Origin: Prostheceraeus crozeri
Lineage: Eukaryota; Platyhelminthes; Polycladida; Euryleptidae
Assembly (NCBI GenBank): GCA_907163375.1
Contig: CAJQUW010008924.1
Location: forward strand, 372,001 to 436,000
Direction of reading: 5' to 3'
Length of the DNA stretch: 64,000 bases
Position numbers and translations under genes: made by a program
The notes under the pieces: generated by a model
Database searches by the model: none
Told to the model about the DNA's origin: nothing
What the model saw: the letters and a program-made list of their open reading frames with translations, nothing else
In this document: piece after piece, positions 43,801-55,651 of the stretch
How positions within the stretch are numbered: the stretch's first letter is position 1
Layout of the letters: each line of letters begins with the position of its first letter

Positions 43801-44451
43801 AAAATAATTGGTTTTACTAGACCGTATTAATATGAAAAGACAGATTTGTAGTCGCGTATCGCTAAAGTAGCAACGATAATTATAGGCCTATTGACTCAGA
43901 AATTACCTAAGAAAATTTGAATGGGTCACTGTTGCTCGTACTTTCAAAGAATTGATGTTCCAAAACTCAAGAAATAATAATATAAAAATGATAGGTTCAA
44001 ATAATTTCGCTTTCGTTGAATTGAGATTCATATGTTAAACTAATAAAAGTAGGTATCAACGCGCATTGTCGACATGTCGACACTCGACATCAAAAAAATC
44101 CCTAAGGTTAGATACCAGCTATTTGTATAAATTTTTACATCTGACACATACGTCATGGCATAAATATTCATATTTGATCACTTTTATGCAACCCTGAAAT
44201 ATCTATGGTATATAAATTCATCAATGGACTTACCATGTTTGGTTGTATTTTCGTCAGAATCAACATCCATACTTCGAAGCGGTGCAGAGACACAGATATA
44301 CAAGTCACAGTCGAAAATGTGATTGAACCCGATAAGACAAGACTAGAAGTAGCAGAAAATATCTTCCCTAGCTGACGTCATTATGTTTATTGTTCGCAAG
44401 ATAACTCAAAGTCGTTGTCGACATATGTCAACGTCGCGCGTGAAGAGGGTA
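40891..44451 (-). mobile_element. piggyBac-type DNA transposon
   Basis: Ends CCTCTTCACGCGCG (left, 40891) and its complement CGCGCGTGAAGAGG (right, to about 44448). The right TTAA is at 44452-44455; at the left only TAA remains, so a few bases of the TTAA and TAC end were lost. The intact empty site TTAA is at 14798-14801 in R2 copy A. Perfect palindrome CTGTCGACATATGTCGACAG lies 130 bases inside the left end and imperfect relatives lie inside the right end (44067-44081, 44414-44433). The transposase gene is on the minus strand and frameshifted. Confidence 0.85.
41535..43283 (-). pseudogene. piggyBac transposase, at least three frameshifts
   Basis: ATG at 43283. N-terminal acidic region (ELDEDDFDELD, typical), then shifts at about 43060 (into GENSPIKLLEKYFTPDIFELLANETN) and about 42845 (into FPRLRMYWEKQFRVPSIADAM). 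The catalytic block shows SIDEQMIPFKGR (D1), FKVFFDNYFTSVPLL (D2) and YYNDYMGGVDLMDRLISYYQ (D3), all aspartates present. Near 41638 an extra T in a T-run shifts the frame, after which the C-terminal cysteine-rich domain (CNKSGRVKCTKC, LC, NCFTDFHV) follows to about 41535. piggyBac transposases cut and paste at TTAA. The lesions include homopolymer indels, so some could be sequence errors. Confidence 0.8.
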
Positions 44452-44767
44452 TTAAACGGAGTTTCTTCGGTGCGACTTGGTAATTCCACATATTTCTCTG
44501 ACAGAATAGGGCCTATTATTATTTGCGCATGTCTATGCCAAAAAGACCATTTTCTATCAGTCCCGAAATTAGATCAAAATTACTATAAATATGAATAGAG
44601 GGATGATACTGACACTGACAAGCGTCACAAACATTGACAAGCGTTACAAAGAGATATAATTTCAAAGCTCTCGTTCTATGCAACAGTTGTTTTGAATGCC
44701 CTTTTCAATCGTCATTTTGAATCATGTCGAGACCGAAGAGTGTTTGTAGAGACTGTTGCTGTAGGCC

Positions 44768-45480
44768 TACTTACAATGAAGTGATCTGGAGTGATTATTG
44801 CCGACAAGACGAGGAAAGGATTTGCCTGCAAGAGCAAGCGTAGGAGATGGCCATACGATGTCTTTTCGAATATGCTTGACATAATGACGAAAGTGCCTTA
44901 GGCAGGAATCACAGAACTCATTGCTCAAGGAAGCGTCATACCAGTTGACAGCCGGGCAGAATGTCTCGCGCCGTTTGAAACAGCGAAATCTGAAATCCAT
45001 GGTAGTCGATCTCTCTCCAATGTCTTGACTACCAAAGTGGGATGAAAAGAACAATCACTGGTTTGGAGAAGTAGAAGATGTGTGTTTTTGTGAGAGAGAA
45101 TCGAACAGAGAGATCAATTTTGCCTACTTATACTGCAGTCCACCCACATGTATTTTATATCGACCTTTTGTGTCATGCTTGTCAGAGAATCGAAGTTGAA
45201 CCTTCTAGGTTTGCACATTTTCATGAACTAATGTCACTAGTGCCTATCAAATTGTATGAATTTTGTGCGCGGTGGATAGCGATTTATGCCAAACAAAATG
45301 TTTTGGCATAACAGGTTTGTACATCGTGGGAGAAGATCTATTTACTAATGTAACTGTCATAAAAGGATTCAATATAGACTTCATACTCAAATTAAAGTGG
45401 CCTGCATAACGGAATACACATTGATCATAGTGAGCAATGAATGTGGTATTCGAAATTATTGGCGCTAGAACTCAACTATC
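44768..45480. other. segment present only in R2 copy B
   Basis: Absent from R2 copy A between 15105 and 15140. A minus-strand frame (45054-44767) with CDSCLRHFRHYVKHIRKD is open for 95 codons; I do not recognise it. It may be an inserted element or old R2 sequence lost from copy A. Confidence 0.35.
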
Positions 45481-46440
45481 AGATCTTTCCAAATCGATTT
45501 CAGATCTTTGCAAATGATTTTCAGACATTTCCAGATGGATTTCAGATTTCTCCAATTGAATTTCAGATGTCTATCAGAAACTCTCTGATGATCTGAAATA
45601 GAAATGGAAAAGGTGTAGCACCGGCAAGGAGTTTTCTCGACAAGTAAATATCAATACCTTTTCACCATGACCCAAGTAGTATAGCTAGTGTTCTTCATTC
45701 ATGAACCAATATCAATGTCCGATATCTATATCCTTGAAGCACTTTCACGATTGAGACATTCCATGATTACGAGATAGTTTTCTATATTAGCCTACATATT
45801 ATTCAGATTTTATTTACAATGATGCGTTTATGTGTACTAGATTGGGATGTGACACACCCCTTTTGGCGCTTAGCTTTCATTTCACTTAGACATTGGACAA
45901 CCGTAAAGAAATTCAGTTGCTTGATGGGACAAATGTAGGTAGAATTTTATAGCATCCATTAGCATTATATGAACATGTGATATGGCGAACTTAAATATCA
46001 CGCACCAATCCAGCTCTTGTGGGTGTCGATTCACAAAATAGGCTAGTCATTGGAAGAAAATATCGGCTGGGAAATACAAGGTTAGGAAAAGAAAGCAATA
46101 AACGCTAGAAAAGACATCATTGTTTTGCTTTAAATAATTAGAAAATCATGGTTTAGTCACTTGATAAAGTCATTCAAAGGGGTGTATTCATAATCTTATT
46201 TTAGAATGGCCAACCGTTTCGATTTTTATTAGCAGTTTGACCTTGCGGTCAAAAGTTTGCGTCAGTTAACAATTGCACAATCGATGTCAACTAATTTCAC
46301 CAAAATGGTTCATGACATCACAAAACTGCAGAATGATCTTAGACACCTGTTGTTATAGATGAAACGTTGACAACCGAGCGGAATTTGTTTATTTTGACAA
46401 CGAATCACATCATCTACTGCTTGTCAACTGCGGTCCACTG

Positions 46441-48790
46441 AACTGTGAATTCATAAAAGCATTTGAATGGATTATGATTATAGATGACACCATTAAATGT
46501 ATTGGAAAGTTTGATGATCACCTTACAAAATAACAACAATAGGTTACTAATGCTGCGTTTGAATATGCGATGAGTTGATGAAAATTCTTCTTTTGATATA
46601 TCAGTACGAGAATCAAAGTCGATGATTTTGGCGATTGGTACAAAATTGTATGTTCCGGGGTAAATCAAGCCCTTAAGCTGCCTCAAACAGCCAATTTAAG
46701 AAGAAAATTGATGCTGTACACCAGGTAATCACTAGGAGCCGCATGCTTTAATACTCTATAATTCACCAAAATTATTCTATGAAGCCGGCATCAATCTGTG
46801 AAAAATATAGGTGAATACTGATTTCTGGGGTACATTTAGAATGAAATTAAGGAATCAAACGCAGTGACGGACAAATTTGAAAAATTTCACAGTTATATTT
46901 AGTCGGCTCAAAACTGAGAGAAGTGACTTAAATTCACTGTCAAATTGCAAATGACAGAACACCAATAATTTGCTTGCTCTCAGACTTAAATAAAACAGAC
47001 AACTATATCTTGCTCCACCAACGTGTTCAAGCAGACAACATTCGGTAATTTAACTTCTACTGCAACTTCCTATAATGAATGTCAAAATAATTTGGAAATT
47101 GATGCGATTCGCAAGCTAGAACTGATGCGATTCAATTAGTAGCTTTATAATTGAGCAAGGCTGTAATGCTGATGAATAACTCATCCAAGGGTGCTTTCAT
47201 TCTTATTGGTTAATAATTTATTGACCTTTTATTTCTTGAGATTTCCTCCAATTTTGAGAATGTTCATCTTTGTGACATTTCATTCTTTATCATTTGTTTT
47301 TTAAAAAAATCAAAATTATTCATGTCCATTTACATACATGTATTTACTTGCACTGCTTATTTTCTTCTTTGCTCTCTATTTACTAATTCGTTCAATTGGC
47401 AAGTATAGAATAGAACAGAACTTCATTAAGATTTGCAATTAGCAAGTTATTGAAATGTGATTCCTGATACATGGAAGAAATGGCAGCTACTCAGGTAGGT
47501 CTGTTCCCATTCTTCAACTGATGATGCAACTCAATATTTGATCACTCTATTTCATTTTACTGAAGAATCAAATGAGAACGGTGATTGCTTTTACAGACAA
47601 CAGAACAAAATAACAGTTATGCAGAAAAAAGACAATTGACAGTCATTTTATACCATACCGAATAACTGGTAAAAGCGGGTCGTCACAGCATGTGGTGCGC
47701 GAATGCAATAAGGTTCCTCGGTGCAACTGCTCTGGTTAAGTCATGTGATTACAGTTCAATGCATGCATCAATGAAAACTTCCATCTGCGCTGAATTGGAG
47801 ACGCATTCAGCCCTTCATGTGATTTTCTTTGATCCTGTCTGACAACAAGATAAACTAGGTGGGACTTAGCAGGAGCGCAGATTCATAGCGGCCAATGGCC
47901 ATGTTAATAATATCATTCTGTGAAATTCTCATTTTTGGCCTCGTTCCATGCAGAAACTCCTGTTGTTTATGGAAGCAGCCTCGCATGTACATGCAAATTT
48001 ATGCAATTTAAACGTTCATTCATTTCATTCATACCAAAATACTGCATGAGAATAAACGATAACTTGGTGACATAACTTCGTCTTATTAATGGACATAGCC
48101 GATGGTCAATGAAAAACGTATCGGAGCTGAACATCATGTAATTTGTATAATTTGTTTTCCTTGAAAAACGCAATTATACTGTCGCAATAGCATAATATCG
48201 ATGCTGTGATGTCATTCCCCCCTCAATATTGATTCCTGATCGGAAATAGCATATCAGAATACCAATATTACTTAATTTCCACATCGTGAAAAGAGAGGAA
48301 ATTAAATGCCTTCTTGAAGTCGCAGCTCAAATTTTATCATGCATAAGTTCAAACTTATAATAAATTATTCTAAATTTCAATCTTCCATATCTCAGTATTG
48401 CTTTTTCAATTTGAATCTTAGCGGAGATGTAAAGCGAAAATACTGACGGAATGATAAAAGGCCGGTCATATAGTATGAGCGCTACAAGCATACTCAGTAA
48501 ACACAATACCGATCTGGGATCTCCCTACGACGTCACTGGATGACATCCTCACGACGTCATTGCTGGAGTACGAGTCGACGTCACCCGGCCATCATGTTTC
48601 CTCCTGTGAATGTTATGAATTAGCCCGGCGCACTTTTCTCATCAATTGAAAACATCACTTTACGGATGAAATTTTATTGTTTTCAGTGTTCGTAAAGTCA
48701 ATTTCATCCAGTAGGCCTATTCGTATGCTTTGATGAACACAGTCCACACACGAGGGTGTTTTCTCCACATACAGATATGTACGTATATAA
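46441..48790. other. AT-rich, one short repeat
   Basis: Only 47197-47255 is recognised: it repeats 18075-18130 (CATTCTTATTGGTTAATAAT and following), at the end of the R2/R4-like LINE fragment. No gene seen in the rest. Confidence 0.4.
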
Positions 48791-49717
48791 AAGTTTTATT
48801 AAATAGAATATCGTTTTTTAATTTTAAGCATTTCTGTAAATTTCTTTCGGTTTTTCTATATAGATCTTCTCCTTTTGTGCTGAGTTGTTTGAAAGCAATC
48901 TTTGAATGCCATTTTATTATAAAAAATTTCGACGTTTCGGACACACATACAAGGTCCATTATCAAGAAATGTAATGAAGATAGAAATGGCAAAAAGTTTA
49001 AATTCAAAAGTTGTGGAGAGATCATCAGTATTAAGTAAAAACAAACTAGCTATGAGAATGGCGGTAACATTGATATATTTGGTGCAACTGCAATTTGGTC
49101 GCTTATCCTGCTTGTTCATAGATGGACACTTCTCTTTGGTGACTATTGACTCAGCTATCTGCAATTTGTTGATGTCGTGATTTTTCCATAAGACATCAGT
49201 TGACGGGAGGAGGTTCTTTGGAATACAATGGATCCATTAGAGGTCATTTCTACGAATCTCACAGTAAGAAGCCAAAGAACCTCCTCCCGTCAACTGATGT
49301 CTGATGGAAAAATCACGATATCAACAAATTGCAGATAGCTGAGTTAATAGTCATCAAAGAGAAGTGTCCATCTATGAACAAGCAGGATAAAGGTTGCACC
49401 AAATTGCAGTTGCACCAAATATTTGCTGTTCTATCAATGTTACCGCCATTCTCATAGCTAGTTTGTTTTTACTTAATGCTGATGATCTCTCCACAACTTT
49501 TGAATTTAAACTTTTTGGCATGTTTTATCTTCTTTACATTTCTTGATAATGGACCTTGTATGTGTGTCCAAAACGTCGAAATTTTTTATAATAAAATGGC
49601 ATTCAAAGATTGCTTTCAAACAACTCAGCACAAAAGGAGCAGATCTATATAGAAAAACCGAAAGAAGTTTACAGAAATGCTTAAAATTACAAAACGATAT
49701 TCTATTTAATAAAACTT
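48791..49717. repeat. foldback element: 430-bp inverted arms derived from a Penelope-like element
   Basis: Arms 48791-49221 and 49272-49717 are near-identical inverted copies with a 50-base spacer. Read inwards-out from the spacer, each arm passes CTTGATAATGGACC, then GTCCGAAACGTCGAAAT (GTCCAAAACGTCG in the right arm). This resembles the degenerate hammerhead-like core at the long terminal-like repeats of Penelope-like elements (C-TGATAA, stem II GGAC/GTCC, GAAAC, GTC). A short coding stretch EDLYRKTERNLQKCLKLKND follows in each arm. Probably two head-to-head PLE terminal segments. Confidence 0.65.
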
Positions 49718-50216
49718 GTATAATGAATAATTTGCATCCCAAATTTGCGAGTATATAAAAGTATTACATGCTTGGTCAATTGTTGATGTCAAAGATCACG
49801 TGGATAAAATGAAATTAAAATAGCAGAGCTCTGAAATATGACAGGCTTGGGACAAACATGCCTGCCTTTTTCAAGCTTTTGTAATTGCTAGACTTTTGTC
49901 GACATGTTTTGGTGCTAAAATGGGAAATCCTTTAATCTGCAAAATGGTTCACTGATGATTGTAGGAATCTTCTTTTTCCGGAAGCAGTTGTAATCAGCCT
50001 CTCCATAAACACACTACTCGTACGTAAGATCTAGGTATGGCTTCGTCGGATTTTGGTAGAGGAAGATCATGAGACAAATTACATAGCTGTTGCTACATTT
50101 GTTGCGTAGATTTGGTCGTGTAGATTTTCTACACGCCTTCCCACAATTTTCTCCTGATAGATATTTTAAGATTCATTACAATTTCTGCCAGGAAAAACAG
50201 ACCTCGATTGTTGACA
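49718..50216. other. AT-rich, nothing recognised
   Basis: Spacer between the foldback and the 3' tail of LINE C. Confidence 0.4.
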
Positions 50217-50238
50217 TTAAATAATAATAATAATAATA
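50217..50238 (-). repeat. (TAA)n microsatellite tail of LINE C
   Basis: Seven ATA/TAA units at the 3' end of LINE C. Confidence 0.7.
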
Positions 50239-50348
50239 GCCGTTTATTTTCTCGAACACCTCAATAATGAAAATCGTGAGGTTATAAAAATACAAAGAAA
50301 AAAGCGTTACAGAAAATAAGAGCACAACAAATTATCAACAAAATGAAA

Positions 50349-52915
50349 CTAGAAAATTCCGCTGTTATGTGTGCGAATCATGCAAATAAGGAACGATCTT
50401 GATCTCATTGCTGAATTGCAATGAGGCATACGGAAAGTTTTTGAGTTCTTGTTAACATCAGGACTGATATGATTCAACGGATGATGAGTCTCATTCTCTA
50501 GCGATAGGAATAATTTGGAAGCTAAAGATAGTCTTCGAAAGTCCAAGCGTACAAAATTTTCACAAGTGCATTTGGATGTACCGCACATCAAACGATGCGC
50601 TCTGGAATGAACTTTCTCTAGAATGTCAGAAAGTGAAAGACCAATCCAGACGAAAAGTGGAGCCGAGTATTCGAGGATGCTGCGTATATAAGCATTGTAA
50701 GCAGTGGTCAAGTCACCTTCAGAAAGGAAGGGTTTTAATCTTCTCAACGCAGAAATTCTTGAGGAGGCTTTCTTGGAAATAGTTCGGATATGGTTGGACC
50801 AATTCAGGGTTTCGTCAAACTGGACTCCTAAGAATTTGAAATCAGATGACATAGAAATTTGTGGAAGACGAAGATTTTCAGAGTTATATTTGCCTGATAA
50901 TGATATAAACATTTGCCTGCATTTTTCTTCTTTAATAAACATGCTGTTGTCAGTAGTCCAAGAAATAACTTCCGAGAAAGTGATATTAGCAAAGCTGGCA
51001 GTGATATTTTTTCTGATTTTACTAACGAGGAGAATATCATCAGCGTATTTAGTCAGGATTGTATCACAATTGTCGATCGTTAAGTCAGAGGTGAAGAACC
51101 CAAAGGCTAGAGGGCCAATTGACGAACCCTGTGGAATGCCACTGGGGACATTAACGGTATGGCTGCAGCGATTATTCCACCGTATGCGCTGTGTTCTCTG
51201 AGACAAATAATTAGACAAGAAAGCCACCAAAAAGTTATCAAATCCAGATTTTTGCATCTTCTCGATCAAGAGTTTGTATGAAAGTTCATCAAGGCCTTTT
51301 ATGAGGTCAATCGACAGTACATGGCAAGCGGCAACATCTTTCTCTTGCAAACTGGATGATATGAAGTTCTCAACATTGATTAGAGCACATGTCGTAGAGC
51401 TCATCTTGCGGAAACCATATTGACATGAATCATACTTGTCAGAAAAGCAATGTCCAACACGTTTCGATAAGAGTCTCTCGAAAATACGCTCGGGAATCGG
51501 TAATAAGGAGATGGGCCGAACATTTTTGATAGTTGGGGGCTTTGTTTTAGGAAATGGTAAGACATCTGCACTTTTCCATTGTAGGGGTAGATCAGCAGCT
51601 TTGAGGCATTTGTTGTATAAAACCGCTAAGGGCTACGTGTGGACTGAAGCAAGTTTTGACCATACCATCGAAGGGATAGAATCAGAGCCATCAGATGATT
51701 TTGGATTGACATTCTCAAAGTGAGCTTTGACTTTTTTTCAGTAAATTGGAGCGGTATAATAATAGGAAGAGGACGATATTCAATAGGATCGTTTATCAAT
51801 TCAGAAAAGATTTGATGATTAACATCCTCTAAAATGTCGCTGATATTTCTGTCAGGGTCCAACCAATCACCACTCTCACTGGTATGATTCGTGACAACCT
51901 TGTGCAAATCCCAAATAGTATTTGCTCGCAAATAAGTCCTGCTCCAACTTTGTTTCGCAGCATATATCATTTTTTGACTTTATCCCTGTAATGGTAAAAC
52001 AAGGACCAGTTTTTGTCCCGATAGGCTTTGTATCTCTTATTTATCATGGGTTTGATTACATTAGTAATCCAGGGCTTGTCACTGGTTTTCCTTTTAACAA
52101 CATCTGTTGGAAGGAGTTCGACGGCGTTCTTCAAGAATACATTGAATGCTTTACATGCATTGTCAAGGTCCAAATTCTCGAGGATGTTAGTCCAATATAT
52201 AGATGAAAGATACACGCGAGCCTGAATTAAGAATGATTCTCGATAGTCAATCACTTTTATGAAGGATGAGGGAAAACAGAATTTACGCGTTGGTTTTATC
52301 AGAATGACATTGTGGTCGCTCATACCAAAAGGTGGAAAGTACATAGGTTTTGAATATAGATCAGCATATTGATCAGGAATAAGAACTAGGTCCAAAATAG
52401 CATTCATTCTTGTTGGATTGAACACGATATTTTCAATTCCAAAAGCAATCTCAAAAGGGGAGGAATCCACATGACTGAAATCACCAGCAAGATAGATCGC
52501 TGAGCCTGGATAGCGTTCTAGATAATCATCCGTTGTAGAGATCACATAGTCACATAAATGTCTCTGTCGTTCAATATTCAAAGTTCCGCCATGAGGGAAG
52601 CACAGTAAAGGCGGTAAGCAATGAAAAGCTTTGTAGGAAATTCGAGTGATTAGAAGTTCAACATCGCTGTAGATAGATTCACAGAAAACCATGCTGCTAG
52701 AGAAAGATGAGCGAGTCCAGCAGACGATACCGCCACCCTTCATACCAGAAGTACGATCGGCACGATACAAAATATACTGTGGTAGATCTACAGATTCATC
52801 ACAAGTTAGACTGTCACACCACGATTCCGTAGCACAAATAACATCTGGTGAATATTTTGAGGAAAATGCCATGATTTCATCAGTCTTGTTTGTGATCGAG
52901 CGAGCGTTAAAATAG
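50349..52915 (-). pseudogene. LINE C ORF2: endonuclease and reverse transcriptase, frameshifted
   Basis: EN from about 52915: FNARSITNKT, CATESWC, YRADRTSGMKGGGIVCW, YLAGDFSHVD and FGMSDHNVILI; the usual N of GDFN-D is replaced (GDFSHVD). Frame changes at about 51970 and between about 51630 and 51400 separate EN, linker and RT. RT part 51404-50349: LSIDLIKGLDELSY (motif A, with the catalytic Asp), SGIPQGSSIGPLAFGFF, TKYADDILLVSK (near 51045), LGVQFDETLNWSNH, C-terminal CGTSKCTC and HPLNHI. Inactive through frameshifts. The second half of the RT is well kept. Confidence 0.8.
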
Positions 52916-52920
52916 TAAAT

Positions 52921-55352
52921 AGTAGAAAATTACCACCATTTTCTTGTTCCCGACGAACACTTCACCTTACCAGATATGTTACTGTCTATTCATGGCTTCC
53001 TAGAGTGGTAGTTGCGAAGGCATATTTCTGCGAAAATGATTTTCTGCCAATAAACATAAGTAGTAGGATATAAACACACGACATAGTGATACGAATAGCA
53101 AGCTGATGACAGTGTTCTCTTTCACGCAATTGAGGTTGCCCGTTCAGGTTGTTTAATTGAATGGTTATGTAAAATGTTGGAATACAAAACGTTGGAAGAA
53201 AGACAACGTAAAACAAGAAAAATAATCGTAATCGAAAGCTTCATGTATTTGTACATTTCAAATATATCATTAGTTCAATAGGACCGTATTTAAATCGTGT
53301 TCACGGGCTGATCATTTTTACTCAACCTTTTGTATTTCAAAGGTGACCAATTTACCAAAAAAATGCCAATTTTTTTATCTTGTTGAGTCTACATTTAATC
53401 ACGGCCATGCTCTTCATCAAAATTAACCGCTTGTGATTTGTGAAGTGAATAAACAATGTTCATCACCACCATTAGTATTCCATACTAATCAACCTATATT
53501 TCCATGCTCGTATTATGCAACACAATTTACAAGCCCACTACTTTATACATACGTGTATTATCAAAAAGAGCTAGTTTTTATACTCGTATCTCGTTCAAGG
53601 ACGTTAGGCCTATTCAAATAGTTGCAGTAATTTACTTGTACTGAAGAAAACAAGATATCAATACAATGCACATGTACATCAAGGATACTTGATGTAGATG
53701 TAGATCCATGTCATTTCTATTTCGTGAATGCATTAGTAATAATTGTTCAAACTTTTTAACAGTAAACGGAGTGCAAGCAAAGGGACAAATAAACAACCGG
53801 TTCAACTTACCACTAGAAAAATCATTGATGGATGTATAAATACATGTAGTAAATTATGTTTTTGTCACAAACACTGCGGTCAAGTAAATAGTCGACATGT
53901 AAAACTCACTTAAATGCCATCATCTCTTTTATCTTCCTGAGGTTCAATCATATTCAACGAAATTGTCTTCGCCAAGTAGTTTTCTGTAATGCAAAATCAT
54001 TAAATAGGTCCTACTATACATGCTGTGAGTTAAAGAGAATGGGTACAATAGGCAGTGTCAAGCACAAAAAATGGTTACAGTGAATACCTTTATGTCAAAA
54101 GATTCAGTTTTTGTCGGAGATTGTGATTGTAAACTATATCATGACTGCATATTTTTAATGAAATATCATTTGATATGATATTTTTGGCGCAATTTCGAGT
54201 TTGTAGTTAATATCTTACTTTTCCAAACGGCTGTATGGATATGATCGCCAAATAGCTCGCATTTATCGATAAGTACTAGCTTGAGGCACTCACATTCGAG
54301 GCGTGAAAAATTGTTGAATTACATTCTAAAAACAAAAACTTTACATTGACTGAATGCACATAATCTGAATCTTGATAATCACTACTTCTAGGCAGAGAGT
54401 TAAGAGCTCCATGCTCTACTTCAGCGCTCCATGTCCGTTTTAATTTATCGTGTTATATCACAATCGTTTTACTGCAATGCTATATATTATTTAAGTTTCA
54501 AAATAAAGGAACGGACAAATATAGCGATGAAGAATAAATGTCAAATGTGAAAACAATGTGCTTTGATGTCCATAGAGTAACAAAATTCTCATGGATGATA
54601 TAGAAAGCAGTATATGGAATAGCAACTTGCTGGAATGACGGAAATAAAGAAAAAATAAACACTTTCAAACGTTTTACAAAATGTTTCGTTTCACTGCCCC
54701 ATCCCTCACAATAAATGGGCTTTTGCAACATAAGTTATTTTACATAACTTTTATGTAGACATAGGATATGACAAATATTATGTAACAGATAACAAACTAC
54801 TTGCATGATTTTCAGAGGTTCGGTCCTATATTTTTCAAATGTTATGTTGTTGATATATTTTGAATTTTGGAGAAAACTCCAATGTTTCCGCTTTTCATGA
54901 CTTCATGCAGCAGCAACAGGAAAGTCAGTTTTCAGAGACGTCTCAACTAGTCGCACTCGCCGCATTACATTCAAATGGACATATTAGAAAAGGTTTGAAT
55001 CGTAGAAACACAGCAGTTGATCTACAGTTGAGAATTATCAGCCTGCTGTCTCTTATTTGTTATGTTTCTTTACTTGTTGTAATTGTGTTCTCTTCATACT
55101 GACATCAAATACACAATGGAAAAGGAAGTCACTGAAAGTCTGGTCTTTGAAGACACCAAGATATCCAAAAGTGGGAGCGCTTTCGATATCACTAGGCATT
55201 TCAAATTAAAAAAGGCCTCGTGTGATGGCCAACATCTCTAATTCTGCTTCTTCTCCCAGGCGTTATCGTTTGGCTGCTATGAATTCACTATTTCATCGTT
55301 CAAAGTAATTCTTGTTTGAATTTTGTCTTTGATGCTTCGGAGTTGATCAATT
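52921..55352. other. AT-rich intergenic region
   Basis: About 2.4 kb without a convincing gene. A frame at 54860-55102 (plus) starts at a non-ATG codon; it has a Q-rich MQQQQESQFSE stretch and a C-terminal hydrophobic segment, but no family is recognised. Confidence 0.35.
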
Positions 55353-55553
55353 TTATTTGTTACGAAGAAAATGAAATGAGATTACAGTAGTCGAGAACAA
55401 TAAGACCATTGCCGCCAAAATCGGGTGTTGACCAGGAATAGTGCCTGAAAGACACCCCTGTCCACCGTTGATGAAACATCCGTGCCAAAGCTCGTCAGCA
55501 TTACTACTTATAGCTAGAATTATGCAACTGCTAAGATAGAATAATACATGCAT
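55353..55553 (-). CDS. possible small secreted or membrane protein (66 aa)
   Basis: ATG at 55553 gives MHVLFYLSSCIILAISSNA, a plausible signal peptide, then a short CFINGGQGC middle and a C-terminal hydrophobic AAMVLLFSTTVISFHFL, as in a tiny GPI-anchored protein. It lies 100 bases from the start of the plus-strand Ly6-like gene, head to head. Short, no family match, so it may be a chance frame. Confidence 0.25.
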   Translation of the reverse strand: MHVLFYLSSCIILAISSNADELWHGCFINGGQGCLSGTIPGQHPILAAMVLLFSTTVISFHFLRNK

Positions 55554-55651
55554 ATGTTATAAGAAGATTAGTAAAGTACTACCTAGGTGACGATTCACCG
55601 CATTTAAATGCAGCAAACTACCTCATTCATGTCACATAAGATCTCGGAAGC

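Larger units (their letters stand above)
40402..46440 (+). repeat. dispersed repeat R2, copy B (split by piggyBac and another insertion)
   Basis: Same order of blocks as copy A (14311-16860). A piggyBac element (40891-44451) splits it at TTAA and a further 700-base segment (about 44768-45480) is present only here. The last block (46250-46435) contains the same alternating TTGACAAC-type motifs as copy A. Confidence 0.75.
50217..52920 (-). mobile_element. non-LTR retrotransposon (LINE C), 5'-truncated
   Basis: Minus-strand ORF2 region with a (TAA)n tail at 50217-50238. It starts abruptly near 52920 at the EN domain (YYFNARSITNKTDEI), so ORF1 and the 5' region are missing. CR1/Jockey-group, distinct from LINEs A, B and D. 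Confidence 0.8.

Noticed and set aside
54860..55102. 80-codon frame with Q-rich segment and hydrophobic end
   Set aside because: Starts at a non-ATG codon and has no recognisable family; left as intergenic.
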